Shown here one piece after another: positions 7,634 to 14,444 of a stretch of 32,265 bases of DNA. A program made the position numbers and the translations under genes. Numbering within the stretch: position 1 is the stretch's first letter; each line of letters opens with the position of its first letter. This stretch comes from Myxococcales bacterium (GTDB lineage: Bacteria; Myxococcota_A; Polyangia; Polyangiales; Polyangiaceae). The notes under the pieces were generated by a model. The model did not search any database and was not told where the DNA came from. It was given only the letters and a program-made list of their open reading frames with translations. The stretch covers positions 1 through 32,265 of the forward strand of contig JACRDA010000091.1 in NCBI GenBank assembly GCA_016212965.1, given 5' to 3'.

Positions 7634-8287
7634 CTAGTAGTCGCTCATCTTCGGGCTGCCCGTGCCGCTCGCGGCCGTGCCGGTCGACCCGGCCGTACCC
7701 GTGGGCGCGCCCGTGCCCGCGGCGGTACCAGTCGGCCGCGCCGTGCCGAGCGTGGAGCGCTTGAGCGCCTCGAACTGGCTCACGGAGTTGCGCAGGAGCG
7801 TCGTCGCTTCGACGATCGTCTGCCGGGCCTCGTCACCGGTGAGCGGCGTCGCCGCCTTCATGGCCGAGGCGGCCTTCTCGAGCGCCTGCTTCGCGGCGTC
7901 GTTCACGGGGTTGAAGGTGCTCGCCGGCAGACTCGTGAGGGCCTTGTCGCCCATGTACTTCTCGAGCTTGCCGATCTCGGCGTCGTACTCGGTGAAGCTG
8001 CGCAGGAGCGCGCCGACGCGCTCGTTCGCGGCCTTCATCCGGTCCTGGCGCGTCTTCTCTTCCGCGCTCTTGGCGGCCTCGAAGTCCTTGCCCGCCGAGG
8101 CGAGCACGTCGTCGATCGCCGCCTTGAAGTTCGGGAACTTCGAGCCGGCCTTCCAGAGCTCCTCCTGGTTCTTGTTCCACTGCTTCTGCAGGTCCTCGGC
8201 GCTCGGCCCGCCGCAGGCACCGAGCGCGAGCACCGCGCATGCGGCGGCGAAGACGACGAGAACGAACCGGCGACCGATTGCACCCAT
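7634..8287 (-). CDS. Hypothetical lipoprotein, helical with Gly/Thr tail
   Basis: The 217-residue protein starts at ATG 8285-8287, with GGGAGG a few bases upstream. Its N-terminus is a clear lipoprotein signal: RR, a hydrophobic core, then 'LALGAC' with Cys at residue 25. Residues 30-165 are charged and helical and may form a coiled-coil-like bundle ('QKQWNKNQEELWKAGSKF', 'AKSAEEKTRQDRMKAANERV'). The last 40 residues are a Gly/Thr/Ala repeat ('GTGAPTGTAGSTGTAASGTG') that is probably disordered. No family is recognised. It is divergent from the PP2C gene across 139 bp and lies upstream of trpS on the same strand. Confidence 0.8.
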   Translation of the reverse strand: MGAIGRRFVLVVFAAACAVLALGACGGPSAEDLQKQWNKNQEELWKAGSKFPNFKAAIDDVLASAGKDFEAAKSAEEKTRQDRMKAANERVGALLRSFTEYDAEIGKLEKYMGDKALTSLPASTFNPVNDAAKQALEKAASAMKAATPLTGDEARQTIVEATTLLRNSVSQFEALKRSTLGTARPTGTAAGTGAPTGTAGSTGTAASGTGSPKMSDY

Positions 8288-8426
8288 GAGACCTCCCGCG
8301 AGGCCGACCGCGCGCCGCGCCGCAGCATGGCGCGCGCGTGGGTCGCCCCCGCGGCCCGTAAACCACGGACGGAGGGGGGCGGCCAGGCCAAACTCGGCCC
8401 GGAACGGGTATAGTGCGGCGCTGCGC
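8288..8426. promoter_or_regulatory. Divergent promoter region between lipoprotein and PP2C genes
   Basis: This is 139 bp of non-coding DNA between divergent starts. On the plus strand TATAGT (8409-8414) resembles a -10 box. It lies only 12 nt before the PP2C ATG, and no ribosome site precedes that ATG, so a very short or leaderless transcript is possible. I find no good -35 partner, so the call is weak. Confidence 0.3.
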
Positions 8427-10145
8427 ATGGCCAGTCTTCCGGCAACGGGCACCACAGCGCGCGCGGGCGCGCACGTGCTGGCGGCGGGCCTCACCGACGT
8501 GGGGCGCCGTCGCAAGCACAACGAGGATCAGATCCTCGTGTCGCCCGAGCTCGGCCTGTACGCCGTGGCGGACGGGATGGGCGGCCACCAGGCCGGCGAC
8601 GTGGCGAGCGCCATCACGGTGACCGCGCTCGAGGCGTTCTTCCGCAAGGGCCCCGACAGCAGCGACGCGACCGAAGGCTACGCGTCGCTCTCGCAGACGG
8701 CACGCGCCCTCGTCGCGGCCGTCCTGCACTGCAACCGCGCCGTCTACGCCGAGAGCGGCCGCTCGACGAGCGACGGCGGCATGGGCTCGACGCTCGTCGC
8801 CATCCGGCTCGCGCCCGAGGAGCGAGCGCTGCACGTGGTGCACGTCGGCGACAGCCGCTGCTACCGCGTGCGGGACGGCGCCATCGCGCAGCTCACCGAG
8901 GACCACTCGATGATCAACGAGGCGCGCCGGCGCAAGCCCGAGCTGAGCGAGGAGGTCCTGAAGCGCCTGCCCTCGAACGTGGTCACGCGGGCACTCGGCA
9001 TGAAGGACGCGGTGGAGCCCGACGTCCGCACCGAGCCGCTGCAGAAGGGCGACGTCTACCTGCTCTGTTCCGACGGCCTGAGCGGCCTCGTGTCGGACGA
9101 CGACATCCTCTTCGCGATCCTCGAGTCCGACGACCTGACGACGGCGTGCGAGCTGCTCGTGTCGATGGCGAACGACGCCGGCGGACGCGACAACATCTCG
9201 GCCGTGCTCATCCGGATCGACGAGGCCGGCGACGGGGAGGGTCCGGCCGCGTTCGTGGCGGAGCACGAGGGAGCAGGGGCCGTCGAGGCCGAGCCCGAGA
9301 CCGAGGTCGAGCCCGAGACCGAGGTCGAGCCCGAGACCGAAGCTGCAGCTCCCGTCGAGGTCGAGGTCGAGACCGAGCCGGAGACCGAAGCCGAGCCGGA
9401 GACCGAGCCGGAGACCGAGCCCGCGACCGAAGCGGCGGCTCCCGTCGAGACCGAGGTCGAGCCCGAGGTCGAGCCCGTCGAGCTCGAGGTCGAGCCCGAG
9501 GTCGAGCCCGTCGAGCTCGAGGTCGAGCCCGAGACCGAGGTCGAGCCCCCGCTCGCAGCCTCCCCGCCCGAGCACGTCGAGACCGAGGTGGCCGTCGAGA
9601 CCGAGGTGGCCGTCGAGACCGAGGTTGCCATCGAGACCGAGGTGGCGACCGAGGACGCGCCGGAGCTCGACGTGGAGGTGGCCGAGGAGCTCGACCTCGA
9701 TGCGTGGCTCGCCGAGCCCGACGAGCCCATCGCGCTGCACCGCCGCGCCGCCCCCACGCCGACGACGCGCTCGGCCGCGATCGTCGGCCCACCACCGCCG
9801 CGCGTCGGTGCGGGCGGGCGCGGGCCAGCGAGGCAGGCCGCGACCTCGCGTCGGCCCATCCCGGCGCCGGGGGGCGTGATCCGGGGCATGCCCATCCTCC
9901 CGATCGGCGACGTGCCGGATCTGCCCGGCAAGGCCTTCTCGCCGACCCGCCCACCCTGCCCCGGCTGCGGCCACGACCCCCTGCCGGACGAGCACTTCTG
10001 CGGCATGTGCGGTGCGGACCTCGACCGCCCGAAGCGACGCGTGCGCCCCGGCGTCCCGTGCTGCCAGACGTGCGGCGCGGAGCTCGTCACGGGCATGCGC
10101 TACTGCGTCGAGTGCGGCGTGCGCTTGAAGAGCCCGCGGCGCTGA
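8427..10145 (+). CDS. PP2C-type Ser/Thr phosphatase with acidic repeat spacer and two C-terminal zinc ribbons
   Basis: This is a 572-residue protein. Residues 18-275 are a metal-dependent PP2C phosphatase domain of the bacterial PrpC/Stp type. The visible motifs are 'DVGRRRKHNED' (Asp34), 'ADGMGGHQAGD' (Asp49), 'GGMGSTLVA', 'VGDSRCYRVRDG', 'LCSDGLSGLV' and 'GGRDNISAVLI'. All metal-binding positions appear intact. It should remove phosphate from Ser/Thr of Hanks-type kinase targets. Residues about 287-411 are an acidic Glu/Val/Pro/Thr repeat. The C-terminus carries two four-Cys ribbons ('CPGCG..FCGMCG' from about 511 and 'CQTCG..YCVECG' from about 545), which could bind a partner. No kinase gene is adjacent. 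The start at ATG 8427 has no ribosome site but suits the domain boundary. Confidence 0.95.
   Translation: MASLPATGTTARAGAHVLAAGLTDVGRRRKHNEDQILVSPELGLYAVADGMGGHQAGDVASAITVTALEAFFRKGPDSSDATEGYASLSQTARALVAAVLHCNRAVYAESGRSTSDGGMGSTLVAIRLAPEERALHVVHVGDSRCYRVRDGAIAQLTEDHSMINEARRRKPELSEEVLKRLPSNVVTRALGMKDAVEPDVRTEPLQKGDVYLLCSDGLSGLVSDDDILFAILESDDLTTACELLVSMANDAGGRDNISAVLIRIDEAGDGEGPAAFVAEHEGAGAVEAEPETEVEPETEVEPETEAAAPVEVEVETEPETEAEPETEPETEPATEAAAPVETEVEPEVEPVELEVEPEVEPVELEVEPETEVEPPLAASPPEHVETEVAVETEVAVETEVAIETEVATEDAPELDVEVAEELDLDAWLAEPDEPIALHRRAAPTPTTRSAAIVGPPPPRVGAGGRGPARQAATSRRPIPAPGGVIRGMPILPIGDVPDLPGKAFSPTRPPCPGCGHDPLPDEHFCGMCGADLDRPKRRVRPGVPCCQTCGAELVTGMRYCVECGVRLKSPRR
9289..9660 (+). repeat. 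In-gene acidic tandem repeats (Glu-Val/Pro-Glu-Thr)
   Basis: The DNA coding for the PP2C spacer is a set of imperfect direct repeats. They are built from 6-mers such as GAGGTC, GAGCCC and GAGACC in 12- and 18-nt units. A 33-nt unit occurs about twice near 9460-9525, and a 'GTGGCCGTCGAGACCGAG' unit recurs near 9587-9640. The repeats stay in frame and yield alternating Glu with Val, Pro or Thr. Replication slippage could change their number without breaking the gene. Confidence 0.85.
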
Positions 10146-10159
10146 GCGCGGCGCTCAGC
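10141..10159. terminator. Palindrome spanning both stop codons of a convergent pair
   Basis: Nine-base arms (GCTGAGCGC and GCGCTCAGC) flank one central base. The left arm contains the PP2C stop TGA (10143-10145) and the right arm the complement of the transporter stop (10155-10157). It can fold on either transcript and is well placed to act as a shared bidirectional terminator, but it has no T-tract. Confidence 0.45.
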
Positions 10160-12734
10160 CGTCGGGCTCGGGCGCGGGCTCGCGCGGCACCGCGACCTTG
10201 CCCCGCGGCGGTCGCAGCCACAGCTCGCGCCCTGCGAGCCACAAGAGCACGGTGAGCACGACGAAGGGCACGAGCGCGAGCAGATCGGCCGGAATGCCGG
10301 CGATGCCTTTCTCGAAGAACGGGTTGTGCTCGCGCGACCAGGCCTCGATCTTCGTCGACACGTCGCCGAGCGCGCCGGTCACGAGCAGGACGACGATGCC
10401 GGTGATGGCGCCGCCCGCGATGTAGCCCGACGCGAGCAGGACGCCCGGGCTCTTGTCGCCCTCGGCGGCGAGCTCGGTCTCGCTCAGCTTCTTGGCGGCG
10501 TGCTTCTTCTTGATCCAGCGGTCGACGAGCCAGCGCACGCCGCCGCCGATCAGGATGGGCGTCGAGGAGGAGAGCGGCAGGTACACGCCGACGGCGAAGG
10601 CCAGGGACGGCACGCCCGCGAGCTCGAGCACGATGGCGATCATGACGCCGAGCAGCACGAGCCCCCAGGGCAGCTTGCGGTTCAGGATCCCCTTGATGAT
10701 GTAGCTCATCAGGGTCGCCTTCGGCGCGTCGAACTTCGTCACCCGGCTGCCGTCGGGTCGCACGTTGTGCACGCCGTTCACGCCCGGATCGACGAGGTAC
10801 GCCGGCACGCCCTCGGCCGTGACGAGGTACTTGCCCTCGGGGCCCCAGCCGCTCGCGCCCGCCGGCCCCTCGGCGTCGGCGAGCTTGTGCCACACGAGGT
10901 ACTCCGCACCGTCGTCCTTGGCTTGCGGACCGGCCAGCTTCTCCTTCGGCGCGTCCGCGAGCTCGGCCGGATCGACCCGCAGATCCGCGGCGAAAGTCTC
11001 GGTGACCTTGTACGTCACGGCGCCGGACGCGGCGTCGACGAGGTAGTCGCCGGGCGGGAGCGCGTCCTTCGCGAGCTCCACGCCCTGTTCCGGCGCGGGC
11101 TGCGTCAGCGTCAGGTAGCTCCCGGCGGCAGGCGGCGCCTCGCCGGCGTACGGTGACAGGCGGGCCGTCTCCTCGGCGCCGAGTGCCGGCCGCTCGCTTG
11201 GCTGGGCCTCGAACATCACGCGCGGCACGTACACGGTGGCGCCCTGGTTCAAGACGAGCAGGATCGGTCCGAGCGCGAGCGCCGAGGCGAGGGCGCCGAA
11301 GAGGATCGCGATCTGCTGCAGGCGCGGCGTCGCGCCGACGAGGAAGCCCGTCTTCAGATCCTGCGAGGTGGCGCCGGCGTTCGAGGCGGCGATGCACACG
11401 ATCGCGCCCACGCTGAGCGCCGTCACGTAGTAGGCGGGGCCGGTCCAGCCCACGAGCAGGAACACGATGCACGTGACGAGCAGGGTCGCCACGGTCATGC
11501 CGGAGATAGGGTTGCTCGACGAGCCGATCTCGCCGACCAGGCGCGACGACACGGTGACGAACAAGAAGCCGAGCACCACGATGAGCACGGCGCCGAGGAC
11601 GTTCATGTGCAGGGGCGGCGCGAGCACGATCGTCACGACGAGGGTGAGGATGCCGACGCCCACGAACTTGAGCGAGATGTCGCGGTCGACGCGCGGGCGG
11701 GTCGCGCCCGCGGTCCCGGGGCCCTTCTTGCGGCGCAGATCGCCGAGCCCGCCCTTGATGCCGTGCCAGATGGTCGGCAGGGAGCGCAGCAGGCTGATGA
11801 TGCCGCCCGCGGCGACGGCGCCCGCGCCGATGTAGAGCACGTAGGCCGTGCGGATGTCGTGGGGGTCCATCTGGCTGATGGGCACCGTGCCCGGGGTGAG
11901 CGGCCCCGCGAGCCCCTCGCCGAAGAACTTGATGGCGGGAATGAGCACGAGGTACGCGAGCACGCCGCCGCCGGCCATCACGGCCGCGATGCGCGGGCCG
12001 ATGATGTAGCCGACGCCGAGCAGCTCCGGGGAGATCTCGGCCGAGAGCGAGCCCGCGGCGAGCGGCTTGCCGAACACCACCTCGGGCACGTCCTTCCAGC
12101 CCTTGAAGGCGGACATCAGCGTCTTGTAGAGCAGGCCGATCCCGAAGCCCGTGAAGATGACCTTGCCGCCGGCGCGCGCGCGGGCCTCCTCCTCCGGATC
12201 GCGCGCGGCCTCGGCCGCGACCCGGCGCGACTCCTCGGAGGCCCCCGCCTTCAGCACCTCGGCGCAGGCCGTGCCCTCCGGGTACTTCAACTGGCCGTGC
12301 TGCTCGACGATGAGCGCCCGGCGGAGCGGGATCATCATGAGGATGCCGAGCAGGCCGCCGAGCACGGCGACGAGCGCCACCCGCCAGAACTCGAGGTCGA
12401 AGCCGAGGATCATGATCGCCGGCATGGTCACGCCCACGCCGAAGGCGATCGATTCGCCGGCACTGCCGGCCGTCTGGACGATGTTGTTCTGCAGGATCGT
12501 GGCGTCCGCGCGCCGCACCTTGGCGAGCAGCCGGAAGAAGGTGATCGAGATGACGGCCACCGGGATCGACGCGCTCACGGTCATGCCGACCTTGAGCACG
12601 AGGTACAGCGACGAGAGGCCGAAGATGACCCCGAGCACCGTGCCGAGCAGGAGCGGGCCCCAGGTGAGCTCGCGCATCTTGGCGGCCGAAGGGATGTAGG
12701 GTCGAAAGGCCGGTCGCTCCTCGCCGCTCTGCAT
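10155..12734 (-). CDS. OPT-family oligopeptide/metallophore transporter with extra soluble insertion
   Basis: The 859-residue multi-pass membrane protein starts at ATG 12732-12734. The N-terminal 'RPYIPSAAKMRELTW' and 'GLSSLYLVLKVGMTVSASIPVAVIS' are hallmarks of prokaryotic OPT transporters. 'NNIVQTAGSAGESIAFGVGVTMPA' and the 'LKYPEGTACAEVLKAG' segment are also typical. 'SPELLGVGYIIGPRIAAVMAGGGVLAY' and 'SNPISGMTVATLL' continue the family pattern. OPT proteins are usually 600-700 residues. Here about 170 residues (497-664) without hydrophobic segments sit before the conserved 'APKATLMSYIIKGIL'. The expected substrate is peptide or peptide-like, but the family does not fix it. No ribosome site is obvious at this ATG. 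A longer GTG start at 12863 is less likely because the family's conserved N-terminus begins here. Confidence 0.92.
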   Translation of the reverse strand: MQSGEERPAFRPYIPSAAKMRELTWGPLLLGTVLGVIFGLSSLYLVLKVGMTVSASIPVAVISITFFRLLAKVRRADATILQNNIVQTAGSAGESIAFGVGVTMPAIMILGFDLEFWRVALVAVLGGLLGILMMIPLRRALIVEQHGQLKYPEGTACAEVLKAGASEESRRVAAEAARDPEEEARARAGGKVIFTGFGIGLLYKTLMSAFKGWKDVPEVVFGKPLAAGSLSAEISPELLGVGYIIGPRIAAVMAGGGVLAYLVLIPAIKFFGEGLAGPLTPGTVPISQMDPHDIRTAYVLYIGAGAVAAGGIISLLRSLPTIWHGIKGGLGDLRRKKGPGTAGATRPRVDRDISLKFVGVGILTLVVTIVLAPPLHMNVLGAVLIVVLGFLFVTVSSRLVGEIGSSSNPISGMTVATLLVTCIVFLLVGWTGPAYYVTALSVGAIVCIAASNAGATSQDLKTGFLVGATPRLQQIAILFGALASALALGPILLVLNQGATVYVPRVMFEAQPSERPALGAEETARLSPYAGEAPPAAGSYLTLTQPAPEQGVELAKDALPPGDYLVDAASGAVTYKVTETFAADLRVDPAELADAPKEKLAGPQAKDDGAEYLVWHKLADAEGPAGASGWGPEGKYLVTAEGVPAYLVDPGVNGVHNVRPDGSRVTKFDAPKATLMSYIIKGILNRKLPWGLVLLGVMIAIVLELAGVPSLAFAVGVYLPLSSSTPILIGGGVRWLVDRWIKKKHAAKKLSETELAAEGDKSPGVLLASGYIAGGAITGIVVLLVTGALGDVSTKIEAWSREHNPFFEKGIAGIPADLLALVPFVVLTVLLWLAGRELWLRPPRGKVAVPREPAPEPDG

Positions 12735-12889
12735 CGGGGGATCAGAGCACGAGCAAGCGGCGAGGAGCAAAAGTGCCGTTGGGGCAGCGCCGCGGAGGCC
12801 CGCGATGACGGGCGTCAACGGGCCGTCACGGGGGCGCGATACGCTTGGGCGTCCCGCGTCCACGAACCCATCGCACCGAGGGAGAAGCC
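12735..12889. promoter_or_regulatory. Divergent promoter region, OPT transporter / rSAM-lipoprotein pair
   Basis: This is 155 bp between divergent starts. It holds a small inverted repeat, TGACG-GG-CGTCA (12806-12817), followed by a further CCGTCA nearby, which could be an operator. On the plus strand GAGGGAGAAG precedes the lipoprotein ATG as the ribosome site. No confident -10/-35 pair is visible. The inverted repeat is short and may be chance. Confidence 0.3.
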
Positions 12890-13294
12890 ATGCCGAGGTG
12901 GTTGAAGAAGGCCGAGCTCACGATCCTCACACTGGGCTCGAGCGTGCTCATCGCGGCCTGCTACGGCGCGCAGTACGTGGGCCAGCGGCTCGTGCACCTG
13001 CTCGACGGGCGCGTGAGCGACCCGAAGGGCGCGGGCGTGCAGGGCATCCAGGTCTGCGTCACGACGCCGAGCGAGGGCGCGGAACGAGCGTGTGCGCCGA
13101 GCGACGCGACGGGCCGCTTCGAGCTCCAGGGCGACTACCAGTTCGCGCAATCGCTCCGCTCGGGCGGCTACCACCTCGAGGCCGCGGACGTGGACGGCGC
13201 CGCGAACGGCGCCTTTGCGACGACCACGACGGACGTGCCCGCGGGCGCCCCACAGAGCCCGGTCAACCTGCAGCTCACGCCGGCCCATCCGTAG
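12890..13294 (+). CDS. Lipoprotein of the rSAM/lipoprotein system
   Basis: The 134-residue protein starts at ATG 12890 behind GAGGGAGAAG. The signal 'WLKKAELTILTLGSSVLIAAC' puts the lipid-anchored Cys at residue 24, directly followed by 'YGAQY'. From about residue 36 the pattern 'LDGRVSDPKGAGVQGIQVCVTT' then 'GRFELQG' matches a carboxypeptidase-regulatory-like beta domain. Two further Cys occur near residues 53 and 64. This layout is that of the lipoproteins that travel with a dedicated SPASM radical SAM enzyme (families TIGR04134 and TIGR04133 as I recall them), best known in Bacteroidetes. The enzyme gene follows 16 nt downstream. The lipoprotein is the candidate substrate or partner; its function is not established. 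Confidence 0.75.
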   Translation: MPRWLKKAELTILTLGSSVLIAACYGAQYVGQRLVHLLDGRVSDPKGAGVQGIQVCVTTPSEGAERACAPSDATGRFELQGDYQFAQSLRSGGYHLEAADVDGAANGAFATTTTDVPAGAPQSPVNLQLTPAHP

Positions 13295-13310
13295 CTGCCG
13301 GGGCGCGCCC

Positions 13311-14420
13311 ATGCTGCGCCAGCTCTGGTGCTCGCTCGCCGATCGGCGCTGGAGCCGCGTCCAGAGCCTGGAGGCGGATCTCCACGAGCTGCGCTACCTC
13401 TTCTGGGAGGCGACGCGCCAGTGCAACCTGGCGTGCCGGCACTGCGGCTCGGACTGCAGCAAGGACGAGGTGAACCGCGGCCTCGAGGCGGCCGTCGTGC
13501 TCGACACCCTGCGGCGCATCGCGAGCCGCTACCGGGCCTCCGACATCATGCTCGTCACGACCGGCGGCGAGCCGCTCGTGCGGCGCGACCTCATGGACGT
13601 GCTCGGCGGGGCGCGCGCCCTCGGTTTTCAGCTCGGCCTGGTGAGCAACGGCCTCTTGCTCGACGCGGAGCGCGCGCGGGCGCTCGCCGCGCTCGGGCTC
13701 GACAGCGTCGTCGTGTCGCTCGACGGACCCGAGGCCGAGCACGACTGGCTGCGCGCCCGGGCCGGCGCCTTCGCCCACGCGTCGCGCGCCCTCGCGGCGC
13801 TCGTCGCGGCGCGGGTGCCCATCGTCGAGGCGATCACCTGCGTGACGCCGCGCAGCCTGCCGCTGCTCGACGCCACCTACGACATCGTGCGGGCGCTCGG
13901 CGTCAGCCACTGGCGCGTGTTCAACATCTTCCCGCGCGGCCGCGCGGCCTCCGAGCCCGACCTCCTGCTCGACGCCGCGGGCGTGCGCGCCTTGGTCCCC
14001 GCGATGGCGCGCCTGCGTGCACGCGGCGCCTCGGAGGGCCTCGTCGTGAACCTCTCCGAGGAGGGCTGGCTCGGCTGGGAGTGGGAGTCGAAGGTGCGCG
14101 ACGCTCCGTACTTCTGTCGTGCCGGGATCCACATCGCCGGCATCCTCGCCGACGGCGGCATCGCCGCCTGCCCGAACCTCGCGCCCTGGCTCACGCAGGG
14201 CAACGTGCGCCGCGACGACTTCGTCGAGGTCTGGGAGCAGCGCTACCAGGCCTTCCGCGACCGCAGCTGGACCGAGACCGGCCAGTGCGCCGGCTGCAAG
14301 GAGTGGAAGGTGTGCCGCGGCAACTCGCTCCACCTCTGGGACGCGCCGACCGCGGGCCCGAGCTCCTGTCACTACCAGATGCTGCACCCGGCCGAGAAGC
14401 TGCGGCGGGGGCGGGCCTGA
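13311..14420 (+). CDS. Radical SAM/SPASM enzyme of the rSAM/lipoprotein system
   Basis: The 369-residue enzyme carries the SAM-cluster motif Cys38-x3-Cys42-x2-Cys45 in 'CNLACRHCGSDC', and a 'GGEPL' motif near residue 85. Conserved 'SLDGPEAEHDWLRA' and 'HWRVFNIFPRGRA' segments match the TIGR04133-type family I recall. The SPASM domain has Cys269 ('FCRAGIHIAGI'), Cys287 ('DGGIAACPNL'), Cys326, Cys329 and Cys335 ('CAGCKEWKVC') and Cys353. It should therefore bind auxiliary iron-sulfur clusters in addition to the SAM-cleaving one. SPASM enzymes commonly modify peptides or proteins. The lipoprotein directly upstream is the obvious partner. I used ATG 13311, which gives normal N-terminal spacing to the cluster motif; no strong ribosome site is seen, so coupling from the upstream gene is likely. 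Confidence 0.88.
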   Translation: MLRQLWCSLADRRWSRVQSLEADLHELRYLFWEATRQCNLACRHCGSDCSKDEVNRGLEAAVVLDTLRRIASRYRASDIMLVTTGGEPLVRRDLMDVLGGARALGFQLGLVSNGLLLDAERARALAALGLDSVVVSLDGPEAEHDWLRARAGAFAHASRALAALVAARVPIVEAITCVTPRSLPLLDATYDIVRALGVSHWRVFNIFPRGRAASEPDLLLDAAGVRALVPAMARLRARGASEGLVVNLSEEGWLGWEWESKVRDAPYFCRAGIHIAGILADGGIAACPNLAPWLTQGNVRRDDFVEVWEQRYQAFRDRSWTETGQCAGCKEWKVCRGNSLHLWDAPTAGPSSCHYQMLHPAEKLRRGRA

Positions 14421-14444
14421 GGGTCGTCACGACCCCACGTCAGG
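14416..14444. terminator. Nested inverted repeat across the convergent stops
   Basis: An inner hairpin (GGGTCGT at 14421-14427, one base, ACGACCC at 14429-14435) is nested in an outer pair, CCTGA (14416-14420) and TCAGG (14440-14444). The two outer arms contain the stop codon of the radical SAM gene and the complement of the stop of the minus-strand gene. This suggests a shared terminator. There is no poly-T tail. Confidence 0.4.

Noticed and set aside
4478..8413. Long plus-strand open frame of about 1,300 codons opposite several genes
   Set aside because: The GC-rich composition leaves long open frames in shadow phases. It is Arg/Gly/Ala/His-rich low complexity, has no domains, and lies antisense to clear genes such as trpS.
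9289..9660. CRISPR-like array of short direct repeats
   Set aside because: Repeats have no unique spacers, are hexamer-based, stay in frame, and encode the acidic spacer of the PP2C phosphatase.
12735..12863. Lipoprotein-like N-terminal extension of the OPT protein ('ALLLLAACSCSD')
   Set aside because: It depends on a GTG start with no ribosome site, and OPT proteins begin with the conserved segment found just after the ATG at 12734.
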